From: Taklimakanibacter sp050251035
Lineage (GTDB): Bacteria > Pseudomonadota > Alphaproteobacteria > Rhizobiales > Aestuariivirgaceae
Direction: 5' to 3'
Assembly: GCA_050251035.1 (NCBI GenBank)
Contig: JBFWNN010000029.1
Coordinates: 1-64,000, forward strand
Length of the DNA: 64,000 nucleotides
The position numbers and the translations under genes are program-made. The notes below the pieces were generated by a model that did no database searches, had not been told where the DNA came from, and was given only the letters and a program-made list of their open reading frames with translations. Shown here piece by piece: positions 6,805-15,599 of the stretch. The first letter of the stretch is position 1. Each line of letters begins with the position of its first letter.

Positions 6805-7389
6805 ATGATCGTCTGCCAGTGCAATGTCATCACGTCGCGCCACATCAAGGAGGCCGTCGGCCGTCTGATGGAGCTCGACGAGTTTCGCGTGGTGACGCCG
6901 GGCGAGGTTTTCCGCTGCTGCGGCCAGCGCCCGCAATGCGGCGGCTGCATGCCGCACCTGGCTAAGCATATGGAGGCGGCCGTCCTCGAAATCCGCGGGT
7001 CGTCTTGCCAAGGCCACCAATCTGCACCATTCTCCCGGACCGAAGGGGAAGTTGTTCCTGTCGGGCAGCCTCCCGGGGCCAAGGAGAAGGCGGATGAAGG
7101 GTCACAAGAAGGTCATCGAATATCTGAACAAGGGTCTGAGGAGCGAGCTCACGGCGGTGAGCCAGTACTGGGTGCATTTCCGCCTGCTGGAGGACTGGGG
7201 CTTCTCGAAGCTCGCCAAGAAGGAGCGGGAAGAATCGATCGAGGAGATGCATCACGCGGACAAGTTCATCGCCCGCATCGTCTTCCTCGAGGGCCATCCC
7301 AATTTGCAGACCTTGGATCCCTTGATGATCGGACAGAACATCAAGGAAGTCCTGGAGTGCGACCTGAAGGCCGAATACGGCGCCCGTGA
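6805..7389 (+). CDS. bfd: Bacterioferritin-associated ferredoxin (Bfd)
   Basis: A [2Fe-2S] protein that reduces the bacterioferritin core to release Fe(II). The N terminus MIVCQCNVIT and the ligand set C4, C6, C45, C48 (within CCGQRPQCGGC) are diagnostic; the domain spans about residues 1-66. Beyond that the frame stays open to residue 194, overlapping bfr by 296 bp, and the tail (rich in Gly, Glu, Arg) looks like an out-of-frame reading of bfr. Bfd proteins normally have 60-100 residues, so the real 3' end is doubtful: a lost stop, a sequencing indel or a genuine overlap. No stop occurs in the other two frames between the domain and the bfr start region. Confidence 0.78.
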   Translation: MIVCQCNVITSRHIKEAVGRLMELDEFRVVTPGEVFRCCGQRPQCGGCMPHLAKHMEAAVLEIRGSSCQGHQSAPFSRTEGEVVPVGQPPGAKEKADEGSQEGHRISEQGSEERAHGGEPVLGAFPPAGGLGLLEARQEGAGRIDRGDASRGQVHRPHRLPRGPSQFADLGSLDDRTEHQGSPGVRPEGRIRRP

Positions 7390-7579
7390 CCTCTATAAGG
7401 AGGCCTACAAGGTCTGCCACGAGGTCGGCGATTTCGTTTCCATGGAGCTCTTCAAGGAGCTTCTCGCGGATGAAGAAGGCCATATCGATTTCATCGAAAG
7501 CGAGCTCAGCCTGCTCGAGAAGATCGGTCTCGAGAATTACGGCCAGCTGCAGGCCGATTCGAGCGACAAGAAGGAATAG
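7094..7579 (+). CDS. bfr: Bacterioferritin
   Basis: Iron-storage ferritin-like 24-mer subunit, 161 aa. It oxidises Fe(II) at a di-iron site and carries haem between subunits. Ferroxidase ligands fall at the expected places: E18, E51, H54, the Glu in KAEYGARDLYKEA and the E/H pair in DEEGHIDFIE. The haem-ligand Met is M52 (EEMHHADKF). The start is ATG 7094, preceded by AAGGAGAAGG; an upstream in-frame start at 7052 lacks such a site. It sits directly after bfd, as in many proteobacteria, and both lie between two copies of a palindromic repeat inside the iron operon. Confidence 0.96.
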   Translation: MKGHKKVIEYLNKGLRSELTAVSQYWVHFRLLEDWGFSKLAKKEREESIEEMHHADKFIARIVFLEGHPNLQTLDPLMIGQNIKEVLECDLKAEYGARDLYKEAYKVCHEVGDFVSMELFKELLADEEGHIDFIESELSLLEKIGLENYGQLQADSSDKKE

Positions 7580-7588
7580 AGGCTATAA

Positions 7589-7700
7589 TCCTCACCCTGA
7601 GGTGCGAGCGCAGCGAGCCTCGAAGGGTGTGTTGCAGCACATTCGCCTTATCCTGATGGATGCTTCGAGGGCCGCTTCGCGGCCACCTCAGCATGAGGAT
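7589..7700. repeat. Palindromic intergenic repeat (type B, REPIN-like), copy 2
   Basis: Same arms and orientation as the copy at 6681-6794: TCCTCACCCTGAGGTGC on the left and CACCTCAGCATGAGG on the right, with GCCTCGAAGG and GCTTCGAGG internal blocks. The central part differs between copies. It lies between bfr and the multicopper oxidase gene. Confidence 0.7.
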
Positions 7701-7720
7701 ATGGGAAGAGCGGCTATCCC

Positions 7721-9175
7721 ATGCTGACGCGCCGGGCCGCCATCGCCGCCTTGGGCACAGGGCTTGCCGCGCCCGCCCTCCTTTCGCTGCCGCGCCGGCC
7801 GGTGGCGAAAGCCCTGCTCGCGCAGAGGCCGCTTGCCGCGACATCGGCGCTGCACGAGATCACGCTCGCGGCCAAGGCGCGGCGTCATCGGCTTCTCGGC
7901 AACGACGGTCCGCAGAGCATGCTGTGGACCTATGGCGATGAGCTCTTTCCCGTTCTGCGCCTGAAGCGGGGCGACCGCTTGCGCGCCACGCTGAAGAACA
8001 GCCTCGCCGAGCACACCTCCATCCACTGGCACGGCGTGCGCGTGCCCAACGAGATGGACGGCGTGCAATATGTGACCCAGAAGCCGGTCGAGCCAAGCGA
8101 CAGCTTCGTCTACGACTTCACCCTTCCCGACACCGGCACCTTCTTCTTTCATCCGCACTGCAACGAGACAGGCCAGGTCGGCCATGGGCTCGTGGGTGTG
8201 CTGATCGTCGAAGGCGACGAGAGCCAGCCCTTCGATGACGAGGCGGTGATCATCGCCAAGGACTGGCGCCTCGCCGAGGACGGGTCGTTCCTGCCCTTCT
8301 CGACCGACGGCGGCGCGGCGCGCGCCGGCACCTTCGGCACGGTACGCACCGTCAATGGGACGCGACACTTCACCCGCAAGGTCCCGGCCGGGGCGGATGT
8401 GCGCTTGCGCATTCTCAATCTCGATTCCACCCGCATGATGGATGTGGGCGTCGAGGGCGCCGAGGCGCGGATCATCGCCATCGACGGCAATCCGGTCGAG
8501 GCCATGCCGCTCGACAGCTGGCGCCTGGGCGCCGCCTCGCGCCTCGATCTCGTCCTGCGCACGCCCAAGGCCGGCGGCAAGGTCCTGCTGCGCGACTATT
8601 TTCCGGCCGAGATCTTCGATCTCGCCGAGCTCGTAGCCGAAGGTTCCGACCGGCGGCAGGAACCCTTCGATCCCGCCCCGCTTTACGCGCCCTGGGTTCC
8701 CGAGCCCGATCTCGCCGCTGCCGAGGCGCAGGCTTATGTCTTCGGCGCGGCGTCCGAGGCGATCGCGAGCTTCATCGACACGCTCGACCCGAATGATCCG
8801 CTGGCGAAGGTCATTCTGGATGATTTGTGCACCGCCAGTCGTACATTCTGGGCGATCAACAAGCGGTCCTGGCCCAATGACGGACATCGGAACCTGCCGC
8901 CGCCTTTGGCGCGGCTCACGCCGGGCAAGAGCTATCGTTTCATGCTGCAGAATGCGACCCCGCATCCGCATCCGATCCACTTGCATGGCCACACCTTCAA
9001 GGTGCTCGGCTCCTCGAAGCGCGCGCTCCCCGTCCATTATGCCGACACAGTTCTGGTTCTCCCTAAGGAACGCATCGAGATCGCCTTCGTTGCGGCGCCC
9101 GGGAAATGGATGTTCCACTGTCATATATTGGAGCATCTGGAGACCGGCATGATGGGATATTTCGCCAATACATGA
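7721..9175 (+). CDS. Multicopper oxidase (laccase/CueO-like), Tat-exported
   Basis: A 484-aa copper enzyme that oxidises a substrate with four-electron reduction of O2 to water. All four copper-binding blocks are present: HWHG near residue 105, HPHC near 145, HPIHLHGHTF near 423 and HCHILEHLETGM near 467. The N terminus (LTRRAAIAALGTG) is a twin-arginine signal, so it folds before export. There is no Met-rich insert like that of CueO. Location in an Irr-type operon beside imelysins and bacterioferritin suggests ferroxidase activity, as in Fet3 or PcoA relatives, but copper detoxification or phenol oxidation cannot be excluded. It overlaps the next gene by ATGA. Confidence 0.92.
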   Translation: MLTRRAAIAALGTGLAAPALLSLPRRPVAKALLAQRPLAATSALHEITLAAKARRHRLLGNDGPQSMLWTYGDELFPVLRLKRGDRLRATLKNSLAEHTSIHWHGVRVPNEMDGVQYVTQKPVEPSDSFVYDFTLPDTGTFFFHPHCNETGQVGHGLVGVLIVEGDESQPFDDEAVIIAKDWRLAEDGSFLPFSTDGGAARAGTFGTVRTVNGTRHFTRKVPAGADVRLRILNLDSTRMMDVGVEGAEARIIAIDGNPVEAMPLDSWRLGAASRLDLVLRTPKAGGKVLLRDYFPAEIFDLAELVAEGSDRRQEPFDPAPLYAPWVPEPDLAAAEAQAYVFGAASEAIASFIDTLDPNDPLAKVILDDLCTASRTFWAINKRSWPNDGHRNLPPPLARLTPGKSYRFMLQNATPHPHPIHLHGHTFKVLGSSKRALPVHYADTVLVLPKERIEIAFVAAPGKWMFHCHILEHLETGMMGYFANT

Positions 9176-10377
9176 CGGCGCTTCGAACGATTCTGCTTGT
9201 GCTGTCCGGCCTGTTGGCGCCCATCGCGTCGGCGGAGGAGCTCGATTCGGCCGTCGGCAAGGCGCTGTTCGACCGCAAATGGGTGCAGGCGCCGGCCTCG
9301 ACCAACGCCGCCGACGGGCTGGGGCCGCTGTTCAATGCGCAAGCCTGCGCCACCTGCCACAAGAACGGCAATGGCGCCCGCTTCTCGATGATCGATGGCG
9401 TCCTCGGTGTCGCGGGCTTCGTGGTGCGCCTCGGCGACGCGCATGGCGGCGCCGATCCGGCTCTCGGCCGCCAGCTCCAGGAGCACGCCATTCCGGGCCT
9501 CATGCCGGAAGCGCGCATCACGCCCTATCTCGCGCCCGGCCCCGACGGACTGACCCGGATGCTGGCGAAGATCAGCTTCACGCAGGTTTCGCCCGCGGCG
9601 GGAGTAGAACAGGAATTCCGCGTGGCGCCGTCGCTCCTGGGACGCGGCCTGATCGCCCGCGTGGCGCAGAGCGAGGTCGTCTCGCGGGCCGACCCGGATG
9701 ACCGGGACGGTGACGGCATATCGGGCCGTGTCAGGATCATCAAGACGGCGGAAGGCTCGCGCATCGGCCGTTTCGGTCTCAAGGCGACGGCGGCGAGCCT
9801 TGCCGATCAGACGGCGGACGCGGCCATGCTCGACATGGGCCTGTCCTCGCCACTGCGGCCTGAGCCCTATGGCGATTGCACCGCGGATCAGACCCAATGC
9901 CGCGCCAATGCAACCGGACGCAGTTCCGATCTTGACGGAGAGGAAATTTCGCGAGCGATGGTCGAGATGGTGGCGGACTATGTCGCCGCCTTGCGGCCGA
10001 AGCCGGTTCCGGCGGATCCGGAAGGCGAGCGCCTCCTCAGGGATACAGGTTGCGTCTCCTGCCACGTGCCGAACCTCGCGGCGGAGGCAGGCGCGCCATT
10101 ACCGGTCTTCACCGATCTCCTCCTGCATGATATGGGCAATCAGCTGGCCGGCGCTTTTCCCGATGATTTCGCCACGGCGAATGAATGGCGCACCGCCCCG
10201 CTGATCGATCTGGCTGCGCAGAAGGGCAAGCGACGGTTCCTTCATGATGGGCGCGCGGCGACGCTGGACGAAGCCATAAGATGGCATGGTGGTGAAGCTG
10301 TGAAGGCGAAGGAACGCTATCTCGAATTGCCAGCCGCGGCGAAGGCCCGGCTCATCGACTATCTGGGGTCGCTCTAG
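9172..10377 (+). CDS. Di-haem oxidoreductase (DUF1111/DHOR, c-type cytochrome)
   Basis: 401-aa periplasmic cytochrome of the di-haem oxidoreductase family, often annotated as thiol oxidoreductase. A Sec signal covers about residues 1-19. Two haem-c motifs are seen: CATCH near residue 59 and CVSCH near 295. The start ATG overlaps the upstream stop as ATGA, implying translational coupling with the multicopper oxidase. In many proteobacteria this family sits with imelysins and a DUF1513 protein, and that order is kept here. A redox step in iron acquisition is likely; the substrate is not established. Confidence 0.88.
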   Translation: MTALRTILLVLSGLLAPIASAEELDSAVGKALFDRKWVQAPASTNAADGLGPLFNAQACATCHKNGNGARFSMIDGVLGVAGFVVRLGDAHGGADPALGRQLQEHAIPGLMPEARITPYLAPGPDGLTRMLAKISFTQVSPAAGVEQEFRVAPSLLGRGLIARVAQSEVVSRADPDDRDGDGISGRVRIIKTAEGSRIGRFGLKATAASLADQTADAAMLDMGLSSPLRPEPYGDCTADQTQCRANATGRSSDLDGEEISRAMVEMVADYVAALRPKPVPADPEGERLLRDTGCVSCHVPNLAAEAGAPLPVFTDLLLHDMGNQLAGAFPDDFATANEWRTAPLIDLAAQKGKRRFLHDGRAATLDEAIRWHGGEAVKAKERYLELPAAAKARLIDYLGSL

Positions 10378-11397
10378 ATGCGCGGCGCCCGCAGGCTGGC
10401 TTTCTGTCTCGTCATGCTGGCCATGACGGTGCCGGGGCGCGCCGCGGACGATACGCTGAACCGGCTCGTCGAGCGCTTCATCATTCCGCATTATCAGGCT
10501 CTGTCCCTGACCGCCGACGCGCAGGAGAAGGCCTGGGCGGAATTCTGCGCCAAACCCGACGAGATGGGCTTCCGGGTCCTGCAGCGGGCCTATCTCGCCA
10601 CCGCCGACTCCTGGTCGCAGATCGAGTTCCTGCGCTATGGTCCGATCGGCGACGAGTTCCGCGCCGAGCGTCTGTCCTATTGGCCGGAGCGCAAGAACGC
10701 GACGGCGAAAGCGCTGACGCCGTTGCTCGAGAAGGAAGGGATCGCGGATCTGACGCCAGAGCTCTTCGTCAAGAACAGCGTGGCCGTGCAAGGGCTGCCG
10801 GCGCTCGAGCGCCTGCTCTTCGACGACCGGGCGCAAATGGAGATGCTGAACGGCTTGCGCAAGGAGCGGCGCTGCGTCGTGGGCCAGGCCATTGCCTGGA
10901 ACATCGTGATGATCGCCCACGACGTGCGGCTCGGCTGGACCAACGACGTGGTCGAGGCGATCGCCAATCCGGAGACGGCCAAGGAGGCGACTTCGCGCAT
11001 CGCCACGGATTTCCTCAGCGGTTTCGCCTTCATGCGGGACACGAAACTGCGTCCGATGCTCGGCAAGGACGCAGCGGCGGCGCGCCCGGCGCTCGCCGAA
11101 GGCTGGCGCAGCAAGCGCTCGAAGCGCGCTCTGACCCTCAATCTGGAGACCGCCCTCGACGTCACCAAGCTCATCATGGCGGGCAAGGACGGCGACACGC
11201 CGGCGACCATAGCCACCGCCTTGGACTTCGCCGAAGCGCTGCCCGAGGATTTCGGCGCGGCGCTGAGCGACGTCAAGCAGCGTCAGCAATTCTATCTGCT
11301 GCTCGATGCGCTGGCGGCGGCGCGCGACAAGGCGCATGACGAAATTCCGGCGTTGCTCGGCATAACGGTGGGGTTCAACAGCCAGGATGGTGATTGA
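10378..11397 (+). CDS. Second imelysin-family protein
   Basis: 339-aa protein of the imelysin/M75 superfamily with a Sec signal (MRGARRLAFCLVMLAMTVPGRA). The mature part begins with the helix NRLVERFIIPHYQALSLTADA and has WSQIEFLRYGPIG in the position of the family's first conserved helix. It is shorter and clearly diverged from IrpA at 5081. ATG 10378 follows the previous stop codon with no gap. It belongs to the imelysin/DHOR/imelysin/DUF1513 block and probably binds iron in the periplasm. It lacks an obvious GxHxxE as clean as that of IrpA, so its metal site may differ. Confidence 0.85.
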   Translation: MRGARRLAFCLVMLAMTVPGRAADDTLNRLVERFIIPHYQALSLTADAQEKAWAEFCAKPDEMGFRVLQRAYLATADSWSQIEFLRYGPIGDEFRAERLSYWPERKNATAKALTPLLEKEGIADLTPELFVKNSVAVQGLPALERLLFDDRAQMEMLNGLRKERRCVVGQAIAWNIVMIAHDVRLGWTNDVVEAIANPETAKEATSRIATDFLSGFAFMRDTKLRPMLGKDAAAARPALAEGWRSKRSKRALTLNLETALDVTKLIMAGKDGDTPATIATALDFAEALPEDFGAALSDVKQRQQFYLLLDALAAARDKAHDEIPALLGITVGFNSQDGD

Positions 11398-12502
11398 CCG
11401 CCGTCACATCCTGCACGGTCTCGCGGCCGCCGTGGCTGCGGGGCTGATGCCGCGCCAAGCCAAAGCCAAAGCGCCGGCGCTCTATATGTCCTGCCGCATG
11501 GATGTCGAGGGCAAAGCCTCGGCGGCGCTGTTTTCGATGGACGGCCAGGAGCTGTTCTCGACCGTCCTGCCCGCGCGCGGCCATGATGCGACGGCGCGCC
11601 CCGCCACCTCCGAGATCGTGGTCTTCGCCAGACGGCCCGGCAACTGGTTCATCGTCGTCGATGCCGGCAAGGGGCGCCTCGTCGCCACGGTCCTGTCGAT
11701 CAAGGACCGGCATTTCTACGGCCATGGCGTGTTCACGCCGGACGGCCGGCTGCTCTATGCGACCGAGAACGATACGATGAGCGGCAATGGCCTGCTTGGC
11801 ATCTATGATGCGAGCGACGGCTACCGGCGCATCGGCGAGATCGCCTCGCGCGGCATCGGCCCGCATGACATCGCCTTCCTGCCCGACGGCAAGACGCTGG
11901 TCGTCGCCAATGGCGGCTTGCGTACCTCGCCCGAGACGGGGCGCGAGGTCCTGAACAAGGACGACATGAAGCCCAATATTGCGCTGATCGACTGGCGGCA
12001 CGACCAGACCCTTGCCGTCTTCGAGCTCGACCCGCAGTTCCGCGCCTTGTCCATTCGCCACATGGCCGTCGCGCGCGACCGCACGGTCACCTTCGGCTGC
12101 CAGCATCAGGGCGATCCCAATGACCTGCCGCCGCTCGTCGGCTCGGTGAGCGCGTCGGGCAAGGTCGTCTTGTTCGACATGCCGGAGGTCGAGCTCCTGG
12201 GCATGGCCAACTATGTCGGCTCCATGGCGCTCGACCGCTCGGAGGAGATCGTCGCGGCGACCAGCCCGCAAGGCGGCAGTGTCGCTTTGTGGAACCGGCT
12301 GAGCGGCGAATTCCTGACGCGCGAGCGCATGAGCGACGTGTGCGGGGTCGCGGCCTTGCCGGAAGGCCATGATTTCCTTCTAACCTCAGGCAATGACGGG
12401 GTGCGCCGGCTCACCGAAGGCGCCGAAACGCTGCCGCGCATTGCGAGCGACCGCCTGCAGCGCTGGATCTGGGACAATCATCTGCTGCCGGTGGATGTGT
12501 AG
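11387..12502 (+). CDS. DUF1513 beta-propeller-like periplasmic protein
   Basis: 371 aa, overlapping the preceding imelysin gene by 11 bp. The N terminus has a twin-arginine-like signal (DRRHILHGLAAAVAAGLMP). The rest contains repeated propeller-style strands such as GHGVFTPDGRLLYATEND, GPHDIAFLPDGKTLVVANGG and CGVAALPEGHDFLLTSGNDG, the hallmark of DUF1513. The family's biochemical role is unknown, but it recurs with imelysins and di-haem oxidoreductases, so an accessory role in periplasmic iron handling is inferred. It is the last gene of the operon; the next genes converge on it. Confidence 0.88.
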   Translation: MVIDRRHILHGLAAAVAAGLMPRQAKAKAPALYMSCRMDVEGKASAALFSMDGQELFSTVLPARGHDATARPATSEIVVFARRPGNWFIVVDAGKGRLVATVLSIKDRHFYGHGVFTPDGRLLYATENDTMSGNGLLGIYDASDGYRRIGEIASRGIGPHDIAFLPDGKTLVVANGGLRTSPETGREVLNKDDMKPNIALIDWRHDQTLAVFELDPQFRALSIRHMAVARDRTVTFGCQHQGDPNDLPPLVGSVSASGKVVLFDMPEVELLGMANYVGSMALDRSEEIVAATSPQGGSVALWNRLSGEFLTRERMSDVCGVAALPEGHDFLLTSGNDGVRRLTEGAETLPRIASDRLQRWIWDNHLLPVDV

Positions 12503-12529
12503 GAATTTCAGCTGACGCCTGTGTTCCAG

Positions 12530-12544
12530 GCCCGGCCATGACGA
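12530..12544. repeat. Short remnant of the GGCCATGACG repeat family
   Basis: GCCCGGCCATGACGA matches the end of the 31-bp repeat arms at 27905-28285 and 44853-44946. Only this 15-bp piece is present, in the convergent gap between the DUF1513 gene and cysA. No strong terminator is visible in that gap. Confidence 0.4.
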
Positions 12545-12573
12545 ATAATGAGATCATGGTGTGAGAGGCCAGA

Positions 12574-13610
<1,037 letters not shown>

Positions 13611-13614
<4 letters not shown>

Positions 13615-14420
13615 ATGTGGGCCTTTTTCCACTCCAGCAGGCTCTGCGCGGTGAGCGTCACGAAGGCGAGAAGCGCCAGAAGCGAAGCGACGGCAAAGGC
13701 GGCGGTGAAGTTGTATTCGTTGTAGAGGATCTCGACATGGAGCGGCATGGTGTTGGTCTTGCCGCGGATATGGCCCGAGACGACCGAGACGGCGCCGAAC
13801 TCGCCCATGGCGCGGGCGTTGCAGAGCAGGACGCCGTAGAGCAGGCCCCATTTGATGTTGGGCAAGGTCACGCGCCAGAAGGTCTGGAAGCCCGAGGCGC
13901 CGAGCGACACCGCCGCTTCCTCGTCTTCGGTGCCCTGTTCCTGCATGAGGGGAATGAGTTCGCGCGCCACGAACGGGAAGGTCACGAACATGGTGGCGAG
14001 CACGATGCCGGGGAGCGCGAAGATCACCTTGAGGCCGGTCCCCTGCAGCGCCGGGCCGAGCCAGCCCTGGAGCCCGAACAGGAGCACGAAGACGAGGCCG
14101 GCGATGACCGGCGAAACCGAAAAGGGCAGGTCGATGAGCGTCAGGAGGAAGCTCTTACCCCTGAATTCATATTTGGCGATCGCCCAGGCCGCCATCACGC
14201 CGAAGACGAGGTTGATGCCGACCGAGATCAGGGCGGTGAGCAGAGTGAGCCTGATCGCCGAGATCGTCGCTCTGTCGGCGAGCGCCAGGACATATTCGTC
14301 CCAGCCCTTGGCGAAGGCTTGCGCGAAGACGGTGATCAGAGGCAGGCCGATGAGCATCGCCATGACCAGGAAGGCGAGCGCGATCAGGGCGATCCTGACG
14401 GGAAGCGGATCTCGGTTCAT
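13611..14420 (-). CDS. cysW: Sulfate ABC transporter permease CysW
   Basis: 269-aa inner-membrane permease with about six helices. The ATPase-docking EAA loop is DEEAAVSLGASGFQTFWRVTLPNI, and RAMGEFGAVSVVSGHI follows, as usual in CysW. The start is close behind the cysT stop (3 bp gap) and the stop overlaps cysA. Pairs with CysT to form the sulfate channel. Confidence 0.95.
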
Positions 14421-14423
14421 GGC

Positions 14424-15260
14424 TTAGCCGGCCCCCTGGCGCTTGCGGCCCCAGGCCTGCAGCGCGTTGATGAGGAAGAGCAGGGCGAGCGCGGCGACGA
14501 GCATGGCGACGGCGATGGCGGTCGCCTGCTCATACTCGAATTCCTCGAGCTTGATGACGATGAGGAGCGGCGCGATCTCCGACACCATGGGCAGGTTGCC
14601 GGCGATGAAGATGACCGAGCCATATTCGCCGACGGCGCGGGCGAAGGCGAGCGCGAAGCCGGTCAGGAGAGCGGGCAGGATGGCGGGCAGGATGATCCGC
14701 CGGAAGGTCGCGAGCCGCGTGGCGCCGAGGCAGGCGGCGGCCTCTTCGGTGGTCCGGTCGATATCGGCGAGCACCGGCTCGACGGTCCGCACCACGAAGG
14801 GCAGGCCGATGAAGATGAGCGCCACCAATATGCCGAGCGGCGTGAAGGCGATTTTCAGGCCGACGAGGCCGAAGAGGAAGCCGAGCGCCCCATTGGGGGC
14901 ATAGAGCGTGGTGAGCGCGATGCCGGCGACGGCGGTCGGCAGCGCGAAGGGAATGTCCACCATGGCGCTCAGGGACCGGCGCAGCGGGAAGTCGTAGCGC
15001 ACCAGCACCCAGGCGATGAGCAGGCCCAGCACCAGGTTGACGCCCGCGGCGATCAGCGACAGGCCGAAGCTGAGCTTCAGCGCCGCGAGCACGCGGGCGG
15101 TGAGGATGGCGTCGAAGAAGCCGGAAAAGCCGAGCGTCGCCGCCTTGAGCACGAGACCGCCCAAGGGGATCAGCACGATCAGGCTGAGCCACATCAAGGT
15201 AAGGCCGAGCGTCAACCCGAAGCCCGGGACCACGCTCGGCTTGCGCCACTGTCGCATCAT
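14424..15260 (-). CDS. cysT: Sulfate ABC transporter permease CysT
   Basis: 278-aa permease, also called CysU. It begins MMRQWRKPSVVPGFGLTLGLTL, has about six membrane helices, and carries the EAA loop TEEAAACLGATRLATFRRIILP and the CysT-typical RAVGEYGSVIFIAGN. ATG 15260 gives the usual family length; a GTG at 15266 is an alternative and neither has a strong Shine-Dalgarno. It is separated from the upstream sbp gene by about 340 bp of repeat-rich DNA, so it may depend on its own promoter or on read-through. Confidence 0.93.
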   Translation of the reverse strand: MMRQWRKPSVVPGFGLTLGLTLMWLSLIVLIPLGGLVLKAATLGFSGFFDAILTARVLAALKLSFGLSLIAAGVNLVLGLLIAWVLVRYDFPLRRSLSAMVDIPFALPTAVAGIALTTLYAPNGALGFLFGLVGLKIAFTPLGILVALIFIGLPFVVRTVEPVLADIDRTTEEAAACLGATRLATFRRIILPAILPALLTGFALAFARAVGEYGSVIFIAGNLPMVSEIAPLLIVIKLEEFEYEQATAIAVAMLVAALALLFLINALQAWGRKRQGAG

Positions 15261-15289
15261 GGATGTCACTGCGGGATGAGGCCCAGGGC

Positions 15290-15595
15290 GAAGAGGCTTG
15301 TTGCCCTCAGCCCGCAAGCGCAGCGCAGCGGGGAGAGGGAAGGGGCCCGCCGCGCCCTTGCTCCGCCGAAGCGATGCCTTCTTGCTCCGCCGAAACGAAA
15401 CATCGGCTTCGCGAAGGCGAGAGCGGCGGGAAGGGTGAGGGGCGGGGCTGTTTCTTGGGCCTCACATTCGGGCGCGTTTCTGTTTCCGCGCAAGATCGAT
15501 GCGCAAAGGCCCCTCCCATTGCTTCGCAATGGGCCCCTCCCTCTCCGCTCCTCGAGGGGCGAGGGCAAACCGAGTGCTCCGAACATGACCGTCTC
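15290..15595. repeat. Repeat-rich intergenic block between sbp and cysT (type A)
   Basis: This 339-bp gap without a gene (15261-15599) is filled with the C-run/G-run repeat family also seen at 20-168. GGGAGAGGGAAGGGGCCC near 15331 pairs with GGGCCCCTCCCTCTCC near 15530. A direct repeat CTTGCTCCGCCGAA occurs at 15357-15370 and 15381-15394. Long frames cross it on both strands but have no family features. I see no clear promoter. It could give strong RNA structure between the receptor gene and the permease genes and so lower permease expression. Confidence 0.6.
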
Positions 15596-15599
15596 TGCC

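Noticed and set aside
15357..15394. Direct repeat that might suggest a CRISPR-like array
   Set aside because: Only two 14-bp copies with a 10-bp gap, inside a palindromic repeat block; no regular spacers and no cas genes.
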